Assembly: GCF_001522545.3 (NCBI RefSeq)
Contig: NC_031776.1
Location: 27,849,634 to 27,913,633, forward strand
Reading direction: 5' to 3'
Source of the DNA: Parus major
Taxonomy: Eukaryota > Chordata > Aves > Passeriformes > Paridae
DNA: 64,000 nt
The notes below the pieces were generated by a model. It saw nothing but the letters and a program-made list of their open reading frames with translations, had not been told where the DNA came from and searched no databases. A program made the translations under genes and the position numbers. Positions 1 to 12,855 of the stretch are shown here, piece after piece. Position 1 is the first letter of the stretch, and the number at the start of each line of letters is the position of its first letter.

Positions 1-2165
1 GTCAGTGTGGTTCCCATTATTTCATTTATGTGGGGCAGTTCACAGGCACAGTCCCTGAACTGACCTGCCATGGCAATTTCCCACACCTCGGATCAAACAC
101 CAGGGCCTTGGCGGGAGCACACTGCAGTGCAAGGCAGTGGAAGTCTCTGCTGATTTACCCTGTCCACAGTACCCAGTGTGGTACTTTTTAAGTACACACC
201 TTTTTTTAAGGCCAGATTTCTCTTTTGAGCTTAATGGAAGCATTATGTATGTGCCAGGGCATTGTAGGACCCTTAGTGGACACTGATGAGCTGGATTTTG
301 GGGGGTGAGATTCTGGCACAGTGTTTCTGTGTCACAGTCCAGAGTGAAGCATGTACACAGATCTTCACCCAGAAAGAGAAGGAAAAGAGTTTGGTTGATG
401 TATGTGGATTCCAACGTTTCCTGCCACTTTGAGGAATGGACCAGGCACCTTATTTAGCATTAATTCAGAGGTGCCTTCAAGACTATTTTCTTTCTCCTGC
501 TGAAAGAGGCTAAATAGTGGACAGCACTTTTTAAATTGATTTCAAAAAGAAGGATGAGCAATGCTGAGGAAACAGTAAGCACCTACCTGCCTCACTAAAC
601 TTGCTTTCATTAGAGTTTCAAGAGCTACTTAAAAAATCAAACTTGAATGAAGAAAATTTCTGCTGAATTTGCAAAATGAAAAGCCTTTTTCCTGTCTCAT
701 CATGTCAAATTCTGTGTAAGATTAGAGCAATGTTTCCATTAGCCTGACAGACTGCAGGGGTTTGCCCAAGAGTTAGCCATGAAAAGAAGTATTTCCCTGG
801 CAGGCAGTTAAACTCTAAATTGAATTATCTTCAATGTCTCAGCGTCCAGGTGAAGAGGCTTAAAAATGTGAAAATACTCTGAAGCTACATACTTACCTTC
901 CCACTGTTTGTTTGCTCCTCCCACTGTCCTCTCTTTTCCTCAAAGCAAGGAATATTGCAAGAATGTTTTAAAATAATCTTTCTTCTGAGCTTAAATTCAG
1001 TACAATTTCAATTTTAATACATTGCAGAATGCCTGATATTTTTGATGGATACAAATTGGATGAAAAAGCCTATTATTAACCTTTAACCAATGCCTAGCCT
1101 ACTGTTTTGGACATACTTTAGGATAATGGTCAGGACTTTAGGTTCTTTTCCTTGTAAATGTTTTCTACAAGAGTGCTGTGATTATTGGGTGTTTCCATTT
1201 CTGCCGAGCACAAGCTGTGACATTCTTTAGAGGCCTGATCATCTTTAGGGGATAGATGTGCAGTCACTGATGAAGAGACAAGCCTTTAAGGGCTGCCAGC
1301 TTGGGTGTTAACATGAGAGCATTGAAAATCTCTAGTTACATATGAAACCCTCTGCTCCTAATTTCAGAAAGAAGTAGTTTGTCTAAAATAAATGGGCAAA
1401 GCAATCACTTGCTGGGTCCTTAAACTGTAATCTGCTTTAGAGACACCCAGTGCTTTTCTCTGTCACCACTTACTGAGTCTGAATGAATTAAAACCATTTC
1501 TCATTGATTGTCTATGATTCGTGAGCAGTACTTTCTATTGGCAATAAATTCTAGTTGTTAATACTTCAATGACATTTCACTTTTACATTGATTTTAGCTT
1601 AATTACATTAGGAATTGCTAATATGAACGGATGGAAAAAAGCCAACTAGAATAATTTGGAATAAGAAACCCAGCATATTCTCTGTTATAGCAGTTTGCAG
1701 TACCTGCTTCAGTTCATATACCTGAAACTTTTGCTCCTGTGTAGCCACTAGCTGGAGTATAACACAAGTAGCAGAGTACCTGTAATGCCATAATGTTTAG
1801 TGAACAACCATGTCCAGATATCCAAAAGCTGCAGTAAGAAGTCTTCAGTGCCCAACTGGGATGATGAAATCTGTGGCAGAAACATCTTCACTACATATTT
1901 TTGATAGGCCAGCTGAAAAAGATGGGCCTTATTCCAGTAAATATCACATCTTTTAATAAGTAAGTAAATAAATAAATGTCATTAGAAGCAAAGTTTTCTG
2001 TCCAATTAATATATCAAAATAAAACACAGTCCTTGAGATCCTTTACAATGTTCCTTCAATTATGTATTGATGAGGAAAATACTCGCTTCATGCTGTTTAA
2101 GGGTTGTGGTGTTAATTCTGATTGGATGGTCCCTGATTCAGATGCTGTCCTTTTCCCTTCCTTAG
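1..2165 (+). other. KALRN: KALRN intron, 3' part (upstream of exon A)
   Basis: This is the end of the intron before the first visible exon. It closes with a pyrimidine-rich stretch ending in TTCCTTAG. It is AT-rich, with a short TAAATAAATAAAT run near 1966-1978. I see no conserved coding content; the small open frames here read as chance. Its 5' end lies outside the window. Confidence 0.8.
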
Positions 2166-2678
2166 ACAAGTATGGTGTCTGTGGAAGGCCTGGCAAAGCT
2201 TGTGGATCCTTCTCAACTGACGGATGAGTTCGAAGGGTCCTTGGATTACAACCATGATGAATGGATAGAGCTGCGTGTCTCCTTGGAAGAGTTTTTCAAC
2301 AGTGCCATCCATTTATTGTCAAGGCTGGAGGATCTCCAGGAAATGTTGGCTAGGAAGGAGTTTCCAGTTGATGTTGAGGGCTCAAGAAGGCTGATTGATG
2401 AGCACACACAGCTTAAGAAAAAAGTGATTAAAGCTCCTGTGGAAGAACTGGATCGTGAGGGCCAGAGGTTATTACAATGCATAAGATCTAGTGATGGTTT
2501 TTCTGGTAGGAACTGCATTCCTGGAAGTGCAGATTTTCAAAGTCTTGTGCCAAAGATCACCAGCCTTTTAGACAAGCTGCATTCCACCCGGCAACACTTG
2601 CATCAGATGTGGCATGTCCGCAAGTTGAAACTGGACCAGTGCTTTCAACTCCGGCTTTTTGAGCAAGATGCTGAGAAG
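2166..2678 (+). CDS. KALRN: KALRN exon A: end of Sec14 domain plus spectrin repeat 1
   Basis: This exon has 171 codons, phase 0 at both ends. The acceptor is TTCCTTAG before ACA and the donor is AAG before GTAAGG. The first codons read TSMVSVEGLAKLVDPSQLT, the C-terminal edge of the Sec14/CRAL-TRIO lipid-binding domain, so the ATG at 2172 is an internal Met and not a start. From about codon 36 (WIELRVSLEEFF) the helices of spectrin repeat 1 begin. They end with the conserved helix motif MWHVRKLKLDQCFQLRLFEQ and the junction QDAEK. In full-length kalirin this is roughly residues 151-321, counted from memory. Spectrin repeats of kalirin act as a rod and as docking sites for partners. The open frame runs about 100 bases past the donor into the intron before a stop; that tail is not coding. 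Identity is very sure; the exact domain border is approximate. Confidence 0.96.
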
Positions 2679-3845
2679 GTAAGGAGTGATTGGTTCCTTT
2701 TTTCATACTTGAAACAAGACTCTGTTTCAAGGGTGACCATTTTTTCTGTTAATGGCAACATGAGGTGTTCATCATCAATGTAAATCTCATGTTGTTACAT
2801 GATACTCTTCATGTGACCCATAAAACAAATTCACCAAGCTAACTGTTGGATGTAGCAGGCATGGTAATCTCAAAGAGTAATATTTCTGTGTTGCTTTTGG
2901 TGAAAGTTAATCTGCTTTTCTGTCTCATAATGAGTCTATTTGGTAGACATTTGCACAAGAATCTGGCTTTTTTTCCCCCCAATCTTCTTTTACTAAGCTT
3001 ATGAATATATTTATCTACTTGTCACAGCACCAAAAAATTTTGGGATTTGATTCACTGTGATTATTGTTTGCACTACTTGGAGTCCATGGGAAATTTCAAG
3101 TATTTCAAGTCAAGGGAATTTACTTTAGAAAATTGTGTAGTGCTAAAGCCTTGGCTTTCTTAATGCAGAAGTGCTTGGTACTTTGTTAGGTGATTTTGTG
3201 AGAAGACTTTGTTGGCACATTTAAAATTCCAGGCCACAGAGGTGGGGTATTCTCTGTGGAAGGTGCTGAGCTCTCAGACTCGTGTTTATCTAGTCTGTAT
3301 AGCCATCAAAAGAACCAATCTCTGAATCTTCTCTGCTTAATGTATTATCCAGTTGTTTCTCTAATGTGCCTGGATGGACCCAGGAGGAGTTGCAGAAGAA
3401 AAGCAGATTTCATCTGCAGGGGGATCTCATGAGAATGTGTTTTTTTTTAATCAGCTACTAGTTAGTTTTATTTTAAAACACGGTGGAGAAGCACGTTGCT
3501 GAAACAATCTTCAGTACTGCAGAACTTGACATTGGTTTTCAATGCATGTACTAAATATCTCTAAGACTTGCTAGGAGTGAAAAAGCTCCATCACTGTATA
3601 ATCAGTCCTCCTGTTGGGAAAACCTTGAATTCAGATAAGTCCCTAAATGAGACTCTAAAATAAAAGTCACTGCAGCATCACTCAAGGATGCATAAGAGCA
3701 GAGTTTTAATTCCAAATGCTACAATAGTAGCATTCTCCCTATTCCTTCTGTGCCATATGCCATAAGGAGGCCACTCACTTCTGTTCTTCCCAGCAGTGGC
3801 TGTACTTCAGTCAGTGCATCACTTTGGATGACCACTGCTCATTCA

Positions 3846-3926
3846 CATAATTGTATAATTTGTTATTATTATTTATTAGTTATTAGTTTATTAGTAATAA
3901 TATATTATTATTAGTGAATTATTAAC
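3846..3926. repeat. TTA-rich low-complexity tract with 16-bp palindrome
   Basis: About 80 bases consist almost only of A and T, built on a loose TTA/TTAG period. A perfect 16-bp palindrome, TAATAATATATTATTA, sits at 3895-3910. It is probably a decayed microsatellite and could extrude a short cruciform. No function is indicated. Confidence 0.8.
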
Positions 3927-6900
3927 ATTCAGGAAGTTATCATAATTAATAATGTTAAAAGCTGAAAGGCTCTCTCATCAAGTCAGTGTTTGAGAAGTCC
4001 TTGTTGCCAAGCACTGTGGCATTGAAGGAAGTCTCCAGGGAGTTTCCTTTTTACTTCCTGCACAGGCATGAAAGGATGGTGTGATGTAAGTCTAGGCAAC
4101 GTGACAGCAAAGCTCTTTGCATGTGTTATTCTGAGATTGATATGTGTAAGGTCTAGGAAAGTCAACAAATACATGAAACTTTTGAGATGAAGGAAGCAGC
4201 AGTGAGAATGTGATTTCTGCCTTTGTAACAGTGGCTATCTTGAGCAGTTCCAGTTTGACAAAACCAGGATTCTGCTCTTGTCTTCTTCATCTCCCTCATA
4301 TTAACTAAACACTGGACTGGAGAGTCAGCTTCTCCCTGCTTAGGCTCTGCTTGCCTTTTCTTGACTTCTACATTTTTCCAAAGAATATAAAATATTTTCT
4401 TGTTTTATATTCCCAAATCTGTGGTTTTAATCTTCTGAGTTTGTGAGTACCTTAAATTTCTCCCGGAAGGGTTGCAGACATTTTAATGTCACATTTTGCA
4501 CATGTAGACTGATGTAAAACATTGATGTGCTTTTCCTCTCTAACTGCCTTTCTCAGCTCTCTTTGAAGTCATCTGACCACCTCAGACTGGAAAGTACTTG
4601 TTTCATAAAATGTCCAGAGCTAAATCTAGTCTGAGTGCTGTCTCCACAGCAGAAATAGCCCCAGTTGTGTCTGTGTATTGGATTTTAGAGTTTCCAGGTA
4701 CCTCCATTTTCTCAGTTGCATTCTACTCAGGTGTGGCAGAGCAGAGCCCAGTTACTTTTCATCTCCTGGAGAGAGACACAGCTCTTTTTGTATAACCTGG
4801 ACATGTCATTTAGTTCTAATCAAATGACAGCTCTGGCAGCTTGTGAAAGCTCAAACTCCAACATAAAATTCTTAACATAAACAAGGTTTTAGGGTCTTTT
4901 AAAACATCTTTCTATATTCATTGGGTGATATTTCAGGAAACCTGTTCTAATCAAAACAAAGTGGACGAGGACTTTTCATTTTCTGGGCTTCACTGATTTC
5001 AAAAATTTCAGGTGTCCTAATTGCCTGAAAAGTTATTAAAAAAGGGGTTGGAGAAGAAAAAAGGAGCACAAGGACTAAAACATACAGTATTTTAAGAACG
5101 TTAATTTTTGAACCCTTTGGCATTACAGTACCCCAGATGTTAAAAGCAAATCAATTCACTTTTCTTCCTCCTAAAGATCCCCTGTATTGGAACATTTAGA
5201 AATGGCAGTCAATGCCTGGACACACAAAATATTTAAATTATAGGCATTACAACTTACAGAAGTCTGTAGAGTTGTGTGCTGAACAATTCTCATTATTGCC
5301 AAAATAAACAGAGGGGATGGCAGTCACAGCCTCAGCTTCTCCCACTCAAATCAGTGGGGGAGAGCAGGGCTCTCTGTAGAGAAACTTTGTCCCCAAGTCA
5401 GGGGACTGTACTTTGCTTTCCTGTACTGGGGCCAAGGGGAAGGAAAAGTGGGGCTGTCACATAGGCACCAGCAGTGCAGTGAGATTGAATCTCCAGATGG
5501 AGACTGGGAGCTCCTTGAAGCTCAAGTCAGAAGGCAGGTCAGCCATGTGGGGAGCTTTGGCAGAGGGGTGTGAGGAAGTTCACATGCTGTGCAGTGCTGA
5601 CTGTAATGATCTGCTGATAAATAACACATTTCAGCTGCTGGCAAAGCCCTGACCCTCACTGTTCAACAAATTTATTCCTCACCAGCTAATGGAGAAATAC
5701 GTAGGTACATACATATAATTTCGAGACTAGAACTGAGGCTTCACTTTTACTGGGTAGCACGGAAAATATTTTTAGTCACAAGTAACATTAAAAAATGTGT
5801 CCCGGTCTAAATTGAATGTTGTTTGAAACAAAAAACCCACAACCAACGTAGATCCAAGTATTAGAACTATCTGAGAAATGATACTTGGTTGGTGGAAATC
5901 TGGACAGGGAGAAGAATTCAGGCAAGAGTCCACATGTTTTGCACTTGAATAAATACCAAAAAAAGACAAAAAAATTATACTTACACTCTGTACTTTCCAG
6001 CTTTTCTGGAAATCATTTGTAACTGGCACCCAATTTGACTTTTGTAGGAATTTCCACATCATTCTGTGTTGGTTCCACACCAATTTTACTACCCCGAAAT
6101 GTACGTGAATGAAAAACATCTATCATGATGTAATCAGCGTTGTCCATGTTAAGTATAAACAGTACAGTCACCATCTGGACTGAGCTGCGGGTCTGCACTG
6201 TGAGCTGCTCACAGCAGAGCAAGGAGCTGCTCCAACACTGTGGGGCTCAGCCCCAACAGGAGGCAGAGGGGGCTTGGTGTGTTCTCTCTGTCCTCACCTC
6301 CCCTTCTGCTTCCTGACTTCCTACGCAGTCCACTACCCAAAGGTGAGCTCCAAAAGATGGAGTTAGAACATGCCATAAGTGAATTTCATTGTGAGCTTGT
6401 GGTGAGAGAAACATTTTATTTGGATCAGGCCAGCTTTGTAGAAAGTCTGGTGGCAAACCACAGGCCACATCTAGTCTTCAAGGAACAGTGAAGTAGTGGG
6501 CTTACAGTCAAAACCATCAGCCCCATGTAAACCAAGGCTTCCCTTTGAAAAACATGGCTCTGCCAGTGATTTTCCCTGAGGAGCAGGCGCTGGGGAGCTG
6601 TGCAGGCTGCTGGGGCTGCTGTGGTTCTGCTGCTGTGCGGTGGCTGCAGGGACAGGGAGTGGAAAGCATGGATAACTTGCAGCTCCTACTCCACAGCGGC
6701 TGTAGCTCCCATTTCCCTGCTGATGTGACCAGCCCAGAGCTACAGAAAGATTTCAGTGAGTGCAGGAGTGATGGGGATGTGATTAACAATGCAAAGTTGA
6801 TAGACAGGAGACAAATTTGGAGGGGGGTATAAGCAAAATGGTTCAGAGGAATAGGGTGCAATAACAGTTGCAGCAGTTCTGCATCCCTCTCCCTGTGCAA

Positions 6901-9900
6901 GTGTGGGCAGTGACTGGGCAGACACTGCCTTTCTCCTTCTCACACCCACCTCTGGCCCCTTCCTCAGTCAGGTCTCCTTAAATAAGGAACTGATGTGTTA
7001 TTCTACTGAGTAGGTGCTATTAAACTCAGCCCCCATGGAGTGAAATCAAGAATATGACATTAGATTTCTCAAGGAGGAAAATCACAGATATATCAGCTGT
7101 ACTTGACTCCTGTCCAGTTTCCAGTTCCAATTCCTAATGAAAATATTGGGAAGACTCCTATTAATTGTCAGTAGAAGCACATTATACCCATTAACTAAAA
7201 GCATACCCATTCTGAAGTGCCAGATAAAATTTAGGAGTTCCTAGTTTAGAACATGACTTAACACCAGGCAGAGTTAGTCTAGAACAATACAGAGAAGCTC
7301 CAGCTCAACAGCAAAGTCAGTGGAAGAGAAGAATATCCAAGAATAATCCAAGTATTTGAGCCATGCTCATACAGGTTTTGGAATATTACACATGCCAAGG
7401 GTTCATGTTCCTCAGAAGGAAGGAATGTTCTGCAAGCTACTATTTGTCTAAAAATGATTTGATGGATAATGGAATACAAAATGTGGAAATTCATGGTGTG
7501 GTTTAGGTGGGAAAAGATGGTTTTAAAGAAGAAACATTGATATCTACATGTTTGAGAGAAAGGAAACCAGCAGTACATTTGTGATTATATGACACCCACT
7601 TTAACTGTTTCCTACATTAGTTCCCCACATACTGCATTTGAAAATTCTGATTCTGTATGTTATGTAATAAAATGCATTACAAATCTGATGACATGATCCT
7701 TCTTGCTAATAGGAGGCAGCTTATTTTATTGCAGTCCATTAAGTAGAGCAATTGTAGCTGCTCTTTTAGTCAAGGGAAGCACTTCCTAGAAATGGGTCCT
7801 AGCCGACTTTCTGGAAAAGCAGTATAAGAAAGATTAAAAACCAGCTTTGCTTCCTTTTACATTCCACATCACCTCTAAGTTTTCTTCTTTTAGCAGTGTC
7901 AAAAGACCCTTGAAGTGATGCATAAAGCAAGTTTATAGAGTTTTCCTGTTTGCAACATGTCATATTAACCCTTAAGGACTTGCATAATTCCACCAGGCCC
8001 AGCACCTGGGATGGGCCCCTCTGACTGAGATAAAATCCACTTAGTGAAGGACCATTTCCCCTCTCTTATTTCACTGCTGGAAGCACTTGGTTTCTTTGAT
8101 CTGTGTTATGTGCCATATATACAATCGCCTCCAAGGTTTCATGTGAATCATTGGTTTACAATTACTGTGAGAGGGATGTGTCCCAGGGAGTGAGAATGGG
8201 AAGCTATGAGGAGAGTTCTGAGAAGGTGACAGAGGAACCTTTCATATGTGAAAGGAATAAAAAATGAAGGAGTTCTGGGGAGGTGGTTAATTAGAACTGG
8301 GGGGGAGGCTGGAAGTGCATTAAGAGGAGACAGAACCACCGTCAAGATTAATAATGAGTGCACATCTGAAGTACATATGCCCCATGTGCTGTTTGACTAT
8401 GAAAGGATTTGTATTGAATGAATGGTATTTAGCAGTTAACAGTAATAATCATACAGGCACGATAATAATGGATTAGACACGGATTTTTGTATAGGATTTA
8501 GATTTCATTTAAGTTACGTGAGCGCTGAATTGGTGTGCAGAACTCAGCATGCTCTGGATTTTCCATCTTAGTACTTTTACCATGAATATCACAGTGAGTG
8601 AGCATTGCAATAAGGAGATTTCCTGGAGACTTTGAACACGGGGGATGCTGTTAGACCTGAGGTCTCCATAAGACTTCTGCTATAAAAGGAGTCAATAAGC
8701 TTAGTGTCTTCTGCAGAGATTTGACTGAGGGTCTAAGTGAGATTAATTTAAGCATGTTTCTGTCATCCTTAACCTATTTCAAGTGTCTGTGTAGAGAAAG
8801 GATAAGGCCTTAGGGTACAGATACTGCCTGGGAAAGGCACTAAACTGCCTGTCCATGTTTGTGAACAACCACGCGTTTGCAGAGAGCTTTATAAGAGTAA
8901 GCAAGAATTTACTGCTGAGCATAAATGAAATATCTTACCCATAATTCCAGAAAAAGAGTTCTCAGAGGACCAACTTGTTGGAGGTACCTACCCCTCTCAG
9001 CCCAAAGCAACTGTTTCTCTCTTTAGGTGAAAGAACTCAGTTTCAGGTTAGTTTTAGCTGTAGCCCTGATCTGGTTGCATTTTGGTGCTGGAAGTCTCCC
9101 TGAGCTGTCTGCTAAAAGCACAGAGGCCTGGTCTTGCAAAGTAGAGAAAGTTTCAGCTGCTGTTGAAATCTGTGAAGGACTCGAGGTCTCTATGAGAGCA
9201 CCCAGTGACAGCCCTGAGTGAGCTGGAGCAGTGTGGTGTTCCCTGGTACCATCTACTGGCTCTGGCTCCAGCCCTGCTGCTGGCAGGGTCACCCATGGCC
9301 ACCCACTGATGGTAACGAGACCATGTCTCCATCTGTCCTTGCTGGTGTCTCCATCCCAGGATTCCAACTGTGTTAGTTCATATTTGCAACATTATGGGCA
9401 GCCTGATTTGCCAGGGCTTGCAAGGGTCCTGATATATGAATAACGAGCTTTGAAATCAATTTCTGACAGAAATGGTTCTTATTTTTATTGTACAGAATAA
9501 ATACAAAGATCTCTACATTTATGGATCTGGAATAGACATTGCTCAAGTGTCTTTGAATTTAGTCAAAGTATTTTAAGTTGCCATAACATCTTTGTCTTTT
9601 TTTATGCAATGGACTCTCAAAGAGAGCACGTAGTGTCTGTTCTCTCCTGAAACCTTGTTTCCAAATCTGGTATCTTCTCTCCCATGCTGCCAATGAAAAA
9701 TGCTTTATTTTATAATCTGAAGTTTCCCTTAGCATATGGTGCCTTTTTCTTGCTATAGAGATTCTCACTAGACAACTGTTCATAATAAAATCAGGCCTGG
9801 GATGCCAGTGCTGGGAAGGAAAATCAGCTATCAGCCAAAATAAGCTGCCATGTGAATAGAAGGTCATCATCTTATCCCATGCTTTGTACTTAAGCCCACT

Positions 9901-12544
9901 CTGAAACTAAAACAGCAGAGGGCAGGCCCCATGCTCAACAAGAAATGTTTTCTCTGACACATCATTTCTAATACAGGCAGAACACAGAAAATAAGTGCAG
10001 ATAGGTTCCTTACTTGTTGGATTGGCAGACACCATCTTACAGTATCAGATCATAAAATGTTGGAAAGATGATTATATTGGTGATAGGGGAAGGAAGCTTG
10101 AATTGAGACTGAGCTGGTGCATAAAAAATAAGCAGTTGAGTGCATGCTTGTATGATATCTATTACAGCGAGATCCTGAATTTGACTCTGATGTTGTTGTT
10201 TCCAAGAAATGCAGATTTTTAGTTGAAAATGGCCCTTGGAGAGGTAAGGGTATGAAAACATTCCTGTGGAATACATATGTATATCCACAGCTGATCTGGG
10301 TTGCTTTGGCAAATACTGGGAATATTCTGCTTCACTTAAGCTCTTTTGAGCAATAACTCTTCTGATAGCATCAATCAAGGTCAGACAAAGGATCAACACG
10401 GGAAGTTCATATCAAAGGGGGAAACTGTACATCTGTTCTTAAAAATCTGTGTATTTCCCCAGATGAACCTATGCCAGCTTTAATCACTTGTATTTAATTA
10501 CTTCACACTTCCTAGAACAAAAGAGGCTCTAATAAACAGGTGAATTGAAAGCATGTTGCAATAAATCTATTGTAGCAGGTTTTAATTAATTTTCAGTGTT
10601 TATTCAAATGTGTTCTTTATCATGTTTCTTTTCTGTAGCATTTTAAAATAATTGAATTTTTGCTACTGAGTACTGTTTCTGCTTTGTCTTGAAGCACATC
10701 AGTACTTGCTGTTATGGGTGAACCACTATGAGGTGTTCTGATGCAGCTGGATCAGAACTGGAACAGTATGATGATGTACTGATATTTTCTGGAAGCTCAG
10801 GGATTTCCTGTATTACTGGGTTTACCTGGTCTCAGAAGTTTTTATTTTTTTTTTTAACAAAGCAGATAAAAGAACAGAGTTTGCCTAGAAGCAGAAAAAA
10901 CATTATAACAAGGGGTGTTTGTGCACAGAGCGTGATGACAGTTCCTTGTGATGCTGTGAGTGTAGATGTCATGTGCTAAAGAGATTTCATAGTGGGATCA
11001 TCACCTTCCCTTTTGGAAGGCTCTGAGAGTGACAGCTAAACTGTGTCAAATCTGCCATTTCCTCCCATGGGCACCAAAGAATCACTGGGGAGCTGTGGGG
11101 GCAAATCTTCAGCATCTAGAACAATAAATTACTTGCAAACCCCTTCATCTTCAAGAGGAGGATGAATCCTGCATAGCCTGCATCTCTCAGTTCAGAACCT
11201 GCATGCTGGCACTTGCTGTCTTTGCAGGCTGCAGTTCTGAATTAAAGATGCAGTGAGCTGACATCTGCTCACTTTAATCGGAAGTCGCCTTCTGACAGGT
11301 TGCTAATGGCATCCACAATTTGTTGCCCCCAATCTAAAGTGAAGAGTTGTCAGAGCGAGAAGTAATCGTGGTGGGCTCTGTGGGAAGTGTTCATTACTTT
11401 GACCACTGCTGGTCACACTTAATAAGATCCTGTTCTTGGTACCTGTAGGAAAAAAAAAACACCCACTAGATTTTTGCAAGATCAGGAGATCATTATAGAA
11501 GTTATTAACTTTCCTCAAAGCACAAAAAGAACTCGTTTCTGCTAATTGGACTGTAAAAGAAAAAAGCCTTCATTATTAGTGATGTTCCAAAGGAGCTTGC
11601 AGCTTTTCCACCATGTCAAGCTTGTACCCTGCATTTTCCTATTTATCAGTCAAGACCAGGGGGTTTTCTCTTGTGTGCCAATAGCATTGTGAACGTTTGC
11701 TTTTCTGCCCTTCCATCCATCAGTAGAAAGATTGGAGACAAAGCTAATAACCATAGGACAAATTCACAAGTACACACTGACTGCTTTGTGTTACTCCTAC
11801 AACTGAAAGCATCTACAAACCCCATTTTGCCATCTGGTTTGAGGAAGTGTGGGATTGCCTTGCCTGCTGAGCAGAGCAATACAGGGATCGGGGTAAATAC
11901 ATATATCAGAAATTCTCTTCCTTGTGGCTGTTATTCTGGTGGTGAATGTCACCTTCCATTGCTGTACCCATCACTTCTTTCTCTGTGGCAAAGGGGCAGG
12001 ACCTTTTTTGTAGTCTCCTGTTGACATTTCTGTTTCTCCTGCAACAAGTCTGCTGCTAATGGTCCAAGAGCTCTGAGGGTACGAACTTCCTCCCTTAACA
12101 CTTCCATGACCTGAGTTCAGACTCCAGAAACAAAGAACACAAGAATCTTCTGAAGGCATTTGTGCTAATTTTTCAGATGTGGACAGCTGTCCATCAGGAA
12201 GGGCAGTCATCTGCCAGACACTGATTTCTGTTGAGTGGATTGGCGCTGTAGCAGCAAAATTAAGTGCAAAGGATGCATAGTTCAAAGCTAAAAATTGGGA
12301 ATTAAAAGCCACAGGGGTTAACTGCCTTGCCTCCTGTGGCACAGGAAGCCTGTCCTGCAGTGGGAGTCCTGATCCTATGTGTAAAATAAACATCTCAGTG
12401 CTTTCCTTCTTTCTCTATTAATTCATTCTGCCCTGTGCTGCCAGATCCGCTGGGTTTTTTTCTTTTACTGGAAGATAAATATGTTGCCTCCACAGCACTT
12501 GGAATTGAACCTGATCTTTTTGATGGGAATGTAAAAACAGCAAG

Positions 12545-12855
12545 AACACCTCGCTCCGCCGCTGCGGCTCAGGGTGAGGAAGAGTTGCGCGTTTCCTCGA
12601 TGCTGAGCGTGCCCTGTGGCACAGTCACAGCCTCTGGGGCCGCTGCGTCCCATTGATGCTGGAGCATCCAGCCCAGCTCGTGACCCCGGAGTGTCAGGGG
12701 CACAGCACTGCCCGAGCCATGGCGCAGTTCCTGCTCTGTTTTCCTCGCTGCCCGTCCCTGCCTGTGAGGAAGCGGCTCCGCTGCGGCTGGAACTGGAACA
12801 TGGTGTGCTCTGCTATTTGTAGTTTCCTGCCGCCGACACGGGATACGCACTTACT
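12545..12855. promoter_or_regulatory. CpG-rich patch within the intron, possible internal promoter or island
   Basis: By eye there are about 23 CpG dinucleotides in roughly 310 bases, including clusters CTCCGCCGCTGCGG near 12553, GCGCG near 12588 and CCGCCGACACGG near 12830. The flanking kilobases have very few. GC content is also clearly higher. CpG survives in vertebrate DNA mainly where germline methylation is low, or where sequence arrived recently. Kalirin is known to use several alternative promoters in mammals, so an internal first exon is possible. I see no TATA box or clear first exon with donor. A GC-rich insertion is the alternative. Confidence 0.4.

Noticed and set aside
2172..2783. 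A 203-codon open frame taken as a complete gene starting at ATG 2172
   Set aside because: The frame begins before that ATG at a clear AG acceptor, and the last 35 codons lie past a strong GTAAGG donor. It is an internal exon plus intron read-through.
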